Position numbers and translations under genes: made by a program. A DNA stretch of 64,000 nucleotides from Faecalibacter rhinopitheci (lineage in GTDB: Bacteria > Bacteroidota > Bacteroidia > Flavobacteriales > Weeksellaceae): contig NZ_JADGIK010000006.1 of NCBI RefSeq assembly GCF_015234135.1, positions 1 through 64,000 on the forward strand, read 5' to 3'. This document shows, piece by piece, positions 1 through 9,308 of the stretch. Numbering within the stretch: the stretch's first letter is position 1; each line of letters begins with the position of its first letter. A model generated the notes under the pieces. It was not told where the DNA came from and made no database searches. It worked only from the letters and a program-made list of their open reading frames with translations.

Positions 1-157
1 GCGTTAGCTTCTATGTTTTACAACTTCGAATTTCCTTTAGCTCTATTATTTAAGGATTGACCTAATTTGTATTCGGCTTTTATTTCTTTCGTCTTATATT
101 ATAATTTCAAATGAACTTCTCATTAATTCGCAATTCAACTTTCATCGTTTGCGGTTG
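1..157 (-). other. untranslated leader, probably of an rRNA operon off the left edge
   Basis: No credible ORF. Read leftward, it starts just after a strong promoter and carries GTTCATTTGAAA at 105-116, which resembles the boxA-like antitermination element of Bacteroidota rRNA leaders. Two stacked promoters plus a long untranslated leader are typical of rRNA operons. The rRNA itself is not in the window, so this is inference. Confidence 0.4.
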
Positions 158-187
158 CAAAGGTAATGCTTATTTTTAAACTACAAA
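158..187 (-). promoter_or_regulatory. leftward promoter P2 (TACCTTTG)
   Basis: On the minus strand a -33 TTTG (complement of 184-187) is followed after 18 bases by TACCTTTG (158-165), matching the Bacteroidota housekeeping consensus TTTG-N17-23-TAnnTTTG. It points to the left edge. Confidence 0.6.
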
Positions 188-282
188 ATAAAATCTTAAA
201 AAGTTTTTACTCCCGTTTAAAGCGCTATTACTTCACTGTTTTTTTCAATTTACAATACTACTCGTCTTTCGTATTGAGAGTG

Positions 283-315
283 CAAATATAGAACATCTTT
301 ATTCACTTTACCAAA
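283..315 (-). promoter_or_regulatory. leftward promoter P1 (TATATTTG)
   Basis: On the minus strand TTTG (312-315) is followed after 21 bases by TATATTTG (283-290). It lies about 120 bp upstream of P2 in the same direction, giving a tandem pair as is common for stable RNA operons. Confidence 0.55.
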
Positions 316-540
316 CACATTTTAGAATTATTTCCTACGCTTTAACTAACTCACTGAACCTCCGTAGAATATTTTTTGAAATAAAATTAAAATACGTTAT
401 TATTCATTGAATTTATGTAATAATACATTTATGTGTTCTATATAGAAGGTGATTTTATGCCTAATCAACATAAAAAATCTATTATATAAAGGATGTATTT
501 TTTTAGGATTTATATTTATCTTAAAATTTAGAGATTGGCT

Positions 541-633
541 GACAGTTGAGCTTTTTCGCGTTAGGGATTGCAATGGATATCCTTTGCTAGCTAGCAAAGA
601 TAGAAATGGAAAGCCCGACCGAAGGGAACGCCC
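541..633 (+). repeat. structured repeat-like element with a palindromic core
   Basis: GC-richer block in an AT-rich spacer. Its centre is an 18-bp perfect palindrome (582-599, CTTTGCTAG/CTAGCAAAG) flanked by GGGATTGCAATGGATATC on the left and GATAGAAATGGAAAGCCC, then CGACCGAAGGGAACGCCC, on the right. I recall blocks of this kind (GGGATTGnAAnGGA, variable stem, AnTGGAAAGCCCGn, GGGAACGCCC) as recurrent in Flavobacteriia genomes. It may be the Rfam Flavo-1 motif or a related dispersed element, which I cannot verify. Two short ORFs overlapping it are not credible genes. Confidence 0.45.
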
Positions 634-647
634 AAAAAAATATATAA

Positions 648-680
648 AAAAAGCATCTTAATAAATTAAGATGCTTTTGT
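648..680 (-). terminator. intrinsic terminator after atpC
   Basis: AAGCATCTTA and TAAGATGCTT form a stem around a 6-base loop, with A and T runs on the two sides. It lies about 20 bp past the atpC stop and probably ends the atpDC transcript. Confidence 0.75.
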
Positions 681-699
681 ATTTTGGATAATGTAGTTA

Positions 700-993
700 T
701 TAGCTTGCTAAAACGATTACATTATTGTTGCTCATTTCTAAAGTTCCTCCTTTGATATCAAATAACAAAGTTTTTGATTGAGATGGAGACGTGTATACTT
801 TTCCTGATTTATTATTAAAATCTTTAAAAGTAGATTCGTGAACAGCAATTTTAATAGTCCCTTCACCTAAAGTAGCTACAATAGGGGCGTGGTTATTTAA
901 GATTTGGAATTCACCATCTTTACCAGGTAAAGTGATTGCATCAATCTCACCGTCAAAAATTACTTGTTCTGGAGTGATAATTTGTAATTGCAT
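700..993 (-). CDS. atpC: F1Fo ATP synthase epsilon subunit (short form)
   Basis: Epsilon subunit of the central stalk of F1, which couples gamma rotation to the c-ring. The 97-residue protein begins MQLQIITPEQVIFDGEID and carries the N-terminal beta-sandwich signature (ITLPGKDGEFQILNNHAP). It ends right after this domain (...NNNVIVLAS) and lacks the C-terminal two-helix inhibitory domain found in proteobacterial epsilon; short forms are common in Bacteroidota. It follows atpD after 82 bp, with an intrinsic-terminator-like hairpin in that gap, so its expression may be set below that of atpD. Confidence 0.93.
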   Translation of the reverse strand: MQLQIITPEQVIFDGEIDAITLPGKDGEFQILNNHAPIVATLGEGTIKIAVHESTFKDFNNKSGKVYTSPSQSKTLLFDIKGGTLEMSNNNVIVLAS

Positions 994-1005
994 ATCCGTT
1001 ATATT

Positions 1006-1057
1006 TTAAAAAAAAGAGTACTTAGTTGTCTTGTGAAAAGAAACGTAAGCACTCTTT
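1006..1057 (-). terminator. terminator-like hairpin between atpD and atpC
   Basis: On the minus strand AAAGAGTGCTTACGTT pairs with AACTAAGTACTCTTT (7 bp, one G-U, 4 bp, a bulge, 3 bp) and is followed at once by a T tract. It lies between the atpD stop and the atpC start, and has the form of an intrinsic terminator or attenuator. Confidence 0.75.
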
Positions 1058-1075
1058 ATATCGTTATTCTTTTAA

Positions 1076-2602
<1,527 letters not shown>

Positions 2603-2618
2603 TTATTTTATTTGGGTG

Positions 2619-2626
2619 CAAAGGTA
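2619..2626 (-). promoter_or_regulatory. atpD promoter -7 element
   Basis: TACCTTTG on the minus strand, about 35 bp before the atpD ATG. No clear -33 TTG is visible at the usual distance. Confidence 0.5.
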
Positions 2627-2729
2627 AGTCAATTCTAGCTTAATATACATATACATTTTAAGATTTTTATCATAATATTTTGATTATTAATCAAGAATTT
2701 ACATATATTATGATATTTATAAAGAAAAA

Positions 2730-2760
2730 TTGTTCCTAAAAGATGTAGGAGTTACATTTG
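2730..2760 (+). promoter_or_regulatory. ribF promoter (TTG-N20-TACATTTG)
   Basis: TTG at 2730-2732 and TACATTTG at 2753-2760 match the Bacteroidota consensus. The element ends on the TTG codon that would start the longest ribF ORF, so the real start must lie downstream. Confidence 0.6.
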
Positions 2761-2775
2761 CTAAAAATCAATTCT

Positions 2776-3702
2776 GTGGAAGTTTATCAATCGATACAAG
2801 GTATAAAGGCAATTAAAAATCCTATTCTTACATTGGGTATGTATGATGGTGTGCATATTGGTCACCAAGCCATTATTAATCAATTGAATAAGATTGCTAA
2901 AGATGTAGATGGTGAAAGTGTTTTGTTAACATTTGATCCTCATCCTCGTATGGTATTACAACCAAATTTTGATTTTAAGTTTATTTATACTTTAGATGAA
3001 AAAGAAAAAGCTTTAGAGAGATTAAAGTTAGATCATTTTATTATTCATCCTTTTACAAAAGAATTTTCGCAACTTACTTCATTAGAATTTGTTCGAGATT
3101 TATTAGTTAATCAGATAAAAATTCATACCCTAGTTATTGGATACGATCACCATTTTGGAAAAAATAGAGAGGGTAATTTTGAACAACTAGAAATTTTATC
3201 AAAAGAATACGGTTTTAATTTAGTACAAATTGAAGCTGTGGACTGCAACGATATTGCTGTAAGCTCTACTAAAGTGAGAAATGCTTTGGTCGAAGGAAAT
3301 ATAGATTATGTAAATAAAGCCTTAGGATATCCATATCCTATAAGTGGTGAAGTAGTACATGGTGATAAAATCGGTAGAACTTTAGGTTTCCCAACAGCAA
3401 ACTTAAAAGTTGATGATTTAAAAATAATTCCATCACATGGTGTATACAGTGTAAATGTATTTATTAAAGAAAACAAATATTTAGGTTTATTAAGTATTGG
3501 TATTCGTGAAACTGTAACCAATTCGAAAGAATTAAGAGTAGAAATAAATATATTAGATTTTGAACAAGATATCTATGGACAAACTATTCGAATCGAATTA
3601 TTAGATAAAATTCGAGATGAAAAAAAATTTAATAGTCTAGATGAATTAATAGAAGCAATGAATCAAGATAAAATACATGCTATAAAAAAATATTCTAAAT
3701 AA
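2776..3702 (+). CDS. ribF: bifunctional riboflavin kinase / FAD synthetase
   Basis: Converts riboflavin to FMN and then FAD in the cytoplasm. The N-terminal nucleotidyltransferase domain shows GMYDGVHIGH (nucleotide-binding HxGH) and AVSSTKVRNAL; the C-terminal flavokinase domain shows GDKIGRTLGFPTANL. I place the start at GTG 2776 (MEVYQSIQGI, 308 residues). The longest ORF begins at TTG 2758, which is part of the -7 promoter element, and the GTG start aligns with the usual RibF N terminus (MKVY...). The 3' end converges on the subtilase gene and shares a 42-bp palindromic terminator with it. No FMN riboswitch is visible. Confidence 0.93.
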   Translation: MEVYQSIQGIKAIKNPILTLGMYDGVHIGHQAIINQLNKIAKDVDGESVLLTFDPHPRMVLQPNFDFKFIYTLDEKEKALERLKLDHFIIHPFTKEFSQLTSLEFVRDLLVNQIKIHTLVIGYDHHFGKNREGNFEQLEILSKEYGFNLVQIEAVDCNDIAVSSTKVRNALVEGNIDYVNKALGYPYPISGEVVHGDKIGRTLGFPTANLKVDDLKIIPSHGVYSVNVFIKENKYLGLLSIGIRETVTNSKELRVEINILDFEQDIYGQTIRIELLDKIRDEKKFNSLDELIEAMNQDKIHAIKKYSK

Positions 3703-3739
3703 AAGTATAAGGCTCCATATGGAGCCTTATACTTTTATT
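3698..3739. terminator. bidirectional terminator, 42-bp perfect palindrome
   Basis: Perfect inverted repeat centred on CCATATGG with arms ending in A and T runs. It contains the stop codons of both converging genes (ribF stop at 3700-3702, subtilase stop at 3735-3737). Confidence 0.9.
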
Positions 3740-5315
3740 GGATAATTATTTTATTAGATTTTGTTTCGCCATTTCTAAAATATATGTTTAGCATATATAT
3801 ACCTTTTGGAAATTCTTGAATATTAATTTCATTATTATTATTTACCACTTTTAAAATTTTCCCTTCCATGTTAAATAATTCTAACTTATAAACTTCTCCT
3901 TTAGAATTGATTCTAACATATGATTTTGTAGGATTTGGAAAGATCTCATAAGAAACAGAGGATAAATCTCTTGTATTTAATGTATTAAAAATAGTTTCAA
4001 AATTTGGAATCCCATAACCTAATTGATTACTGTATACAGGATATAAATGTGCTGAATTTTCAATAAGATTTTTTAATTCGTTAATAGATTTAGTAGGATA
4101 AGCACTCATCAATGTTGCAATAGATCCTGCCATAATTGGCGAAGCAAATGAAGTACCATTTACGGAAACATAGTTTCCATTTGGAGAAACTGTGGGAACA
4201 TAAACTCCCATTGCAGAAACATTAGGTTTATATATTCCTACTGCGTTTGGTCCATAAGATGTAAAACTTGCAGGATAATTATAACTGTCATTTGCGCCAA
4301 TAGAAAATACTTCTGGAACATCGGCTGGAGCAGAAATATAATGCCAACTATTATCTCCATCATTTCCCATCGCATTTACTACAAAAATACCTCGAGAAGC
4401 TGCTATCTTAGCACCTTTAGAAATTAAGGTTGTTTCTCCATTCATATTCTCATACGTAAAATCGTACCTAGAATCGTCAAAAGTTGTATATCCTAAAGAA
4501 GTGTTTATAATGTCTACACCAACACTGTCTGCGCGTTCAGCTGCTTGAATCCAGTATAGTAATTCTTTTGGTGTTTCTGGGTTTGCGTCTTCCGATATAT
4601 ACAATGCATAATTAGCATCTGGTGCACTCCCCACATATGTACCATCTACATTTCCCGCCATATTTGCAAGTACCATTGTTCCATGAGAATCCTTTTGATA
4701 TACATTGCTATGATTATTGACAAAATTATAGGTATCTATAATTCTACTTTCGTCTCTTAGTTTTTTAAAGGTTGCTACGGTATTAACACCAGGAAACCCA
4801 GCATCAATTACTCCAATTAAAATATTTTGACCTGTAAATCCAGCATCGTGAAGTGGTTTTAAATTTAATTGATTAATAAACTCTGTACTATATCCATAAT
4901 CAAATTCTTGTATACGATTAAATTTATTCGTTACGATTGGATTTTCTCGCTTAGGATTAGTATTACGAACTAGTGATTCCACATTATCTACGAAAGGTAA
5001 ATTTTGTAATTGATTAACGACAGTTTCGTCAGAAATTTCTACCATTATAGTATTTAGCCACTTTGAAGCGCCTACGTAATCTAAATTCAAATTCTTAATT
5101 TCCTGAATTTGAGTTGGTAAAATTGGGACATCTTTTTCGTCCAAAAGTATATCCCTATTAATTCTTCTGTCTAATGCTTTTTGAGAAAGCATAGATAATG
5201 GATTATTAAAAAAAACTGATGTATTGGTCTTTGGTTTTAAATTAACTAAGTATAGATCTTGACTCCAGGCTGTGGTTGTGCATAAAGTGAATAAAAATGG
5301 TAAAAAGTATTTCAT
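3735..5315 (-). CDS. secreted subtilisin-like (S8) serine protease with T9SS sorting domain
   Basis: A 526-residue secreted protease. A signal peptide (residues 1-19, ending AWSQ) and a propeptide region to about 150 precede the S8 domain. The catalytic triad is visible: D171 (IGVIDAGFPG), H211 (DSHGTMVLANMAG) and S389 (NGTSFASP), with the oxyanion Asn near 318 (AMGNDG). The last ~75 residues (FPNPTKSYVRI... KGIYMLNI) form a type A T9SS C-terminal domain, so the enzyme should leave through the type IX system and be surface-bound or released. It lies 57 bp after the anti-sigma gene in the same direction and may be co-regulated. The substrate is unknown. Confidence 0.9.
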   Translation of the reverse strand: MKYFLPFLFTLCTTTAWSQDLYLVNLKPKTNTSVFFNNPLSMLSQKALDRRINRDILLDEKDVPILPTQIQEIKNLNLDYVGASKWLNTIMVEISDETVVNQLQNLPFVDNVESLVRNTNPKRENPIVTNKFNRIQEFDYGYSTEFINQLNLKPLHDAGFTGQNILIGVIDAGFPGVNTVATFKKLRDESRIIDTYNFVNNHSNVYQKDSHGTMVLANMAGNVDGTYVGSAPDANYALYISEDANPETPKELLYWIQAAERADSVGVDIINTSLGYTTFDDSRYDFTYENMNGETTLISKGAKIAASRGIFVVNAMGNDGDNSWHYISAPADVPEVFSIGANDSYNYPASFTSYGPNAVGIYKPNVSAMGVYVPTVSPNGNYVSVNGTSFASPIMAGSIATLMSAYPTKSINELKNLIENSAHLYPVYSNQLGYGIPNFETIFNTLNTRDLSSVSYEIFPNPTKSYVRINSKGEVYKLELFNMEGKILKVVNNNNEINIQEFPKGIYMLNIYFRNGETKSNKIIIQ

Positions 5316-5372
5316 TTAGTGTTTATTAATTACATCTAATTTAATACTTTAATATAAAATGACTTCTTAATT

Positions 5373-6278
5373 TTAATTAATTGATGGAAATAAATTTATG
5401 TAGTAATTATAAATACTTTCCTTATGGCTAATGATTTCAGCTAATATTTCAGGTTTAATTTTTTTAGAATTAGTTTGTACCGAAACATTTCCTTTTTCTC
5501 TTGTAAAAGAAATCCTAATTCCACCATTATCAAAGATTAATTTATTATTGCTTTTATTTAAAAATTTAATACTGATTTTATTTACTTGATCCTGAATTAC
5601 AAATCTGTTTCTGTAAAATACAACGGAAGGGATATCTTTATAAACTTGTTTAGTAGCTCTAGAAGTAATTATACTATCAGATACATTCGCTTTATATAAT
5701 TTTGCGGACGAAGCTGCAGCTAAGAAGATTGTATCTTCTTTTTTATTTTTCAAAGACATACTTCCATTAATAGGCCCTATTTTATTTTGTGCTAATAAAA
5801 TAGATTCTGAAATTGTAGTTTTATCTATTTCAAGAATATTATCTACAGAATCTATCGCATTTTCAGTGATGCTTTCTGTTGAAATTTTAGGATTTTTCTT
5901 AAATGATTTGCCTTCTATTTTATTTTCATTTTTTACTATCTGAGGTAAATATTCATTTAAAATATCTTCCTTTTCATTAATAATTTTAGAATCATTAGTT
6001 TGCTCTAAATTATTTATATCTTTTTGAGTAATTGTAACTGTATTGATTTCCTTCTTATTCAGATTATCAATAAAAAAATAAAAATATGGGATAGCAATTA
6101 ATGCGAATACAGCTGCGGCCGACCAAATACTTTGTATAAATTCTACAAAAGGCTTTTTCTGTTTCGGATTTAAACTATTTTCTATTTTATTCCAAACTAT
6201 TTCGCGAGGTTTTTCATGTGGAATATTTTCCTCTGCTGTTTTACGAAATAATTCTTCTAGTGGATCTTTTTCGTTCAC
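5373..6278 (-). CDS. probable anti-sigma factor, single-pass membrane protein
   Basis: A 301-residue protein with a short acidic/basic cytoplasmic N terminus (about 45 residues), one membrane helix (about 48-69, IWSAAAVFALIAIPYFYFF) and a large polar, Asn/Lys/Ser-rich extracytoplasmic part. Its GTG start overlaps the TGA stop of the sigma factor gene by 4 bp (GTGA), indicating translational coupling. The position and topology match anti-sigma regulators of ECF sigma factors; no zinc-binding ZAS motif is evident, so the call rests mainly on context. A non-enzymatic structural role cannot be excluded. Confidence 0.6.
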   Translation of the reverse strand: MNEKDPLEELFRKTAEENIPHEKPREIVWNKIENSLNPKQKKPFVEFIQSIWSAAAVFALIAIPYFYFFIDNLNKKEINTVTITQKDINNLEQTNDSKIINEKEDILNEYLPQIVKNENKIEGKSFKKNPKISTESITENAIDSVDNILEIDKTTISESILLAQNKIGPINGSMSLKNKKEDTIFLAAASSAKLYKANVSDSIITSRATKQVYKDIPSVVFYRNRFVIQDQVNKISIKFLNKSNNKLIFDNGGIRISFTREKGNVSVQTNSKKIKPEILAEIISHKESIYNYYINLFPSIN

Positions 6279-6811
6279 AATAAATTCGCTTTTAGGTTTG
6301 GGTATTTATTAAATAAATCTTTCAATTTTGTTTTTGCTAAATTCAATTGTGATTTTGAAGTGCCTTCAGAAATACTTAATTGTTCAGCAATTTCTTTATG
6401 TTTATATCCTTCTATTACGTAAAGAACAAATACAATTCTACATCCCTCTGGCAATAAATTTAAAAGTTGCATTATATCACCATTATCCTCATTAATTATG
6501 TTATCAGCATGTAATGACTTGTTGTGATCTTCAATATTCAATAAAAAAGTTTTATTCTTTCTAATTTCCATCAAACATTCATTAACAATTATGCGATGCA
6601 TCCATCCTTCAAAATTGCCTTCATTTGAAAATGAATTGATGTGTTGAAAAATTTTTAAAAATCCTTTTACCAACGCATCTTCTGCTTCATGCACATTCAC
6701 AAAATATCTTTTACAAACCGCAAAAAAACGCGAATCATATTTCTCGTAAAGCAATCGTTGAGCTTTAGTATCATTTTTTTTACATGCTTGAATTATGTGC
6801 TGTAGATCCAA
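6275..6811 (-). CDS. ECF-family RNA polymerase sigma factor
   Basis: A 178-residue sigma-70 family protein of the extracytoplasmic-function class. Region 2 is seen near residues 20-85 (LLYEKYDSRFF, EAEDALVKGFLKIF, FEGWMHRIIVNECLMEIRK) and region 4 near 110-165 (LLPEGCRIVFVLYVIEGYKHKEIAEQLSISEGTSKS). It would direct RNA polymerase to a special regulon in response to an envelope signal passed by the coupled anti-sigma protein. The start is a TTG at 6811, giving a normal N terminus (MDLQHIIQACKKND). The subtilase gene downstream is the obvious candidate target, by inference. Confidence 0.88.
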   Translation of the reverse strand: MDLQHIIQACKKNDTKAQRLLYEKYDSRFFAVCKRYFVNVHEAEDALVKGFLKIFQHINSFSNEGNFEGWMHRIIVNECLMEIRKNKTFLLNIEDHNKSLHADNIINEDNGDIMQLLNLLPEGCRIVFVLYVIEGYKHKEIAEQLSISEGTSKSQLNLAKTKLKDLFNKYPNLKANLL

Positions 6812-6903
6812 GGACTATTTGTTTAAACTATATTATAGATGCGAAATTAATGGAAAAGGTTGTATAACAGTATCCTAAATTTAGTTAATATTTCTAAAAT
6901 AAT

Positions 6904-6930
6904 AAAAGCCACCGATTATTGGTGGCTTTT
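6904..6930 (-). terminator. terminator after the CotH-domain gene
   Basis: AAAAGCCACC and GGTGGCTTTT around a 7-base loop, between the CotH-domain gene and the sigma factor gene. Confidence 0.8.
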
Positions 6931-6960
6931 AATAAGTATATATGTTTAGTATTTATAAAT

Positions 6961-9207
6961 TTATTTTTTGATAAATTTCTTTACTACACGCTTATTATCT
7001 TGATTAATTTCAATTAAGTATACTCCTTTATCTAACTTACTAACATTAAGAACTTGAGTAGTTAAAACTCCATTCTCAACATTTTGTCCTAACATATTTT
7101 TAATACTATATGATATTGAACTATTAGATTCTGATTTTATATTTAATACATCCGAAGTTGGATTAGGATAAAGCAAGAAATCAACTTTATCAATATCTCC
7201 AGTAGATAAATCGTTTTTAGCAAAAACAGCTTTAATCGTATAATCTAACGCTGGATTTATAGTCAACTCTGCATCTGTAGATGTATAATCTCCTTCCCAA
7301 CGTAAAAATTTATAACCAGGTAATGCAACTGCTTGTAATTTAACAGGAACATTTTTAAAATAATCACCTGACCATGTAGAATAATCGCCATCAATACCTA
7401 CAGTAGAATTATTGATTTCAATTGTATTTACTTTAACAAAACCTTCTTCAGGATTACTAGTTTTAGCTGTTAATTGGTAAGTACCTTCTAGGTTAAATTG
7501 GTTATTGATATGTCCTAATTGCGCTGTTCTTCTTTCATTGGCAAACTTTCTTAATTTGTCAATATTAGTTTCCCATACATCTAATGATGGGATTAAATTC
7601 CATCTTTCAATATGCTTTGGCATATCTGGTTCTAAAACACTTTTGATATTTTCAATAAGATTCAGAACATGATTTTCTTTATAACTTGTGTTTAATAAAT
7701 CTGAAAATCTATTTATAAAATAATTTTTATAATTAGCATTTGTTAATAAACCATTAAAAATATAATTTGTATAAATAAAACCTCCTACATCATTACTTAG
7801 TGCATGAGCTAATGTATTATGATTTGCAGTATTATTAATCCAACCTTCACCACCGTTCATTGCTACATCATAATCTTTTACTAACCATCTCCATCTTCCA
7901 TCTTGTCCAAATTTTGCAGATGGATTATAATCAACACGTTTTCTGAAATAAACATTGTTATTCTGAGGCCAGTCAAAATTAGCCGCATAAATCCCCGTAA
8001 TGTGGTAATCAGCTAAATTAATTTCATCTACATATGTAATAGCTTCTTGAAATTTTTCTTCCGATTCTAAATTTACATTTTGGAAAAAATTCATGGTTTG
8101 ATTGTAAAATTTATCATCACCTAAATCTACAATACCATCATTTTCAAGATAATCTAATTCATCTTCTTTAATTCCAAATACTCTTTCAAAATACTTTTCA
8201 TCATACCTTTCTCTTATGTTATAAATACCATAATACTCTCCATTAACAAATGTATTTACAGGTTGATAATTTTGAGTTTCAGAATTCATATGCTCATTCA
8301 ACTTATGAATTAAAGCATCTCTAAATAATGTAGATTCAGTATCTTGTCCAGAATTTCTTAAAATTAGTCTTTTAAATTTATCGTATCCATAATCTTTAAA
8401 AAACTGATGATTGAAATTTTTACTTCCATAGGCATCCTTTGCATAGATACGGAAAGGTCTATTAGCAAGGTATCTTGTCCCGTTTCCATTATTTCTTAAA
8501 CCTGCATCATGATTTAATTTAGAAATTTTATTTTCTAAGTAAATAACATTCAGTCTAATCTCTGATTCAGATCCACTTGCCCAATAATTAGCTGGAGTAA
8601 AAGCATTTATTTCTGTTTGAGGATTATTTTTTCTCCACTCGTCAAATGTTCTCCCTGCAACAAATAATCCTTTTTCATAACCAAATAAATTCTCATCATC
8701 CGTTGTGAAATTTATAATTGGTAATGTGTAAGTATTTTCATTAAAAAAATAAACTTGTGTTACAGTATTTGAAGTTGCATCATTAGAAAAAGCTTTAGCC
8801 CTTACAACAAAACTTTTATCTATTTTAGTAGATGGAAAATAGGGTTGTGATTTAAATGTTGTGGAAATATTAGCAATACGATTCGGCTCAGATGTTCTAT
8901 TATATACTACAATTGGATTTGTATATTTATTTGATTTTAATGTGTTTTCATAAAATTGAAATTCTGTGTCCTCTGGATATTGTGGATATTGTTTTTTGTA
9001 TTGATAAGTTCTCCCGTCTAAATTATTAATATCAGGTTCAGAACCATCTAACGTATAAATAATTGTTGTATTAGGATCCTTATGACTTAAAATAAGTTCA
9101 AATTGAGAATCATAAAATCCTGATTCTTTAGAAAATTCAGGTAAATCAAGAGATTGACCGAATAAAGGAGTTATAAATAATAAAGGTAAAAAATAGATGT
9201 TTTTCAT
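6961..9207 (-). CDS. secreted CotH-domain protein with T9SS sorting domain
   Basis: A 748-residue exported protein. After a signal peptide (MKNIYFLPLL..LFGQ) comes a chitobiase/hexosaminidase C-terminal-type repeat (IIYTLDGSEPD, about 49-59), then a CotH region (about 160-560) with the acidic motif WLVKDYDVAMNGG. CotH family members are atypical protein kinases in spore coats; bacterial relatives are mostly unstudied. A bacterial repeat domain (GYKFLRWEGDY) and a type A T9SS domain (LYPNPTSDVLNIKS...VVKKFIKK) follow. I use ATG 9207: the TTG 9237 of the longer ORF lies upstream of the expected transcription start of the TAATTTTG element. Monocistronic. Confidence 0.82.
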   Translation of the reverse strand: MKNIYFLPLLFITPLFGQSLDLPEFSKESGFYDSQFELILSHKDPNTTIIYTLDGSEPDINNLDGRTYQYKKQYPQYPEDTEFQFYENTLKSNKYTNPIVVYNRTSEPNRIANISTTFKSQPYFPSTKIDKSFVVRAKAFSNDATSNTVTQVYFFNENTYTLPIINFTTDDENLFGYEKGLFVAGRTFDEWRKNNPQTEINAFTPANYWASGSESEIRLNVIYLENKISKLNHDAGLRNNGNGTRYLANRPFRIYAKDAYGSKNFNHQFFKDYGYDKFKRLILRNSGQDTESTLFRDALIHKLNEHMNSETQNYQPVNTFVNGEYYGIYNIRERYDEKYFERVFGIKEDELDYLENDGIVDLGDDKFYNQTMNFFQNVNLESEEKFQEAITYVDEINLADYHITGIYAANFDWPQNNNVYFRKRVDYNPSAKFGQDGRWRWLVKDYDVAMNGGEGWINNTANHNTLAHALSNDVGGFIYTNYIFNGLLTNANYKNYFINRFSDLLNTSYKENHVLNLIENIKSVLEPDMPKHIERWNLIPSLDVWETNIDKLRKFANERRTAQLGHINNQFNLEGTYQLTAKTSNPEEGFVKVNTIEINNSTVGIDGDYSTWSGDYFKNVPVKLQAVALPGYKFLRWEGDYTSTDAELTINPALDYTIKAVFAKNDLSTGDIDKVDFLLYPNPTSDVLNIKSESNSSISYSIKNMLGQNVENGVLTTQVLNVSKLDKGVYLIEINQDNKRVVKKFIKK

Positions 9208-9225
9208 ATTTAATTTTAAAAAAAA

Positions 9226-9233
9226 CAAAATTA
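9226..9233 (-). promoter_or_regulatory. promoter -7 element of the CotH-domain gene
   Basis: TAATTTTG on the minus strand, 19 bp before the chosen ATG. It excludes the longer TTG start. Confidence 0.45.
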
Positions 9234-9255
9234 ACAATATTATCTAAACAAAAAA

Positions 9256-9283
9256 AAGTTGATGAATTTTATTCATCAACTTT
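9256..9283 (-). terminator. terminator after asd
   Basis: AAAGTTGATGAAT and ATTCATCAACTTT around a 3-base loop, with a T tract following on the minus strand, 26 bp after the asd stop. Confidence 0.85.
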
Positions 9284-9308
9284 AACATTTTAAAATATTT
9301 GAAAAATA

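Noticed and set aside
400-661. Two overlapping ORFs (65 residues minus strand, 70 residues plus strand)
   Set aside because: They overlap each other and the structured element at 541-633, have no sensible composition, and no promoter or RBS support.
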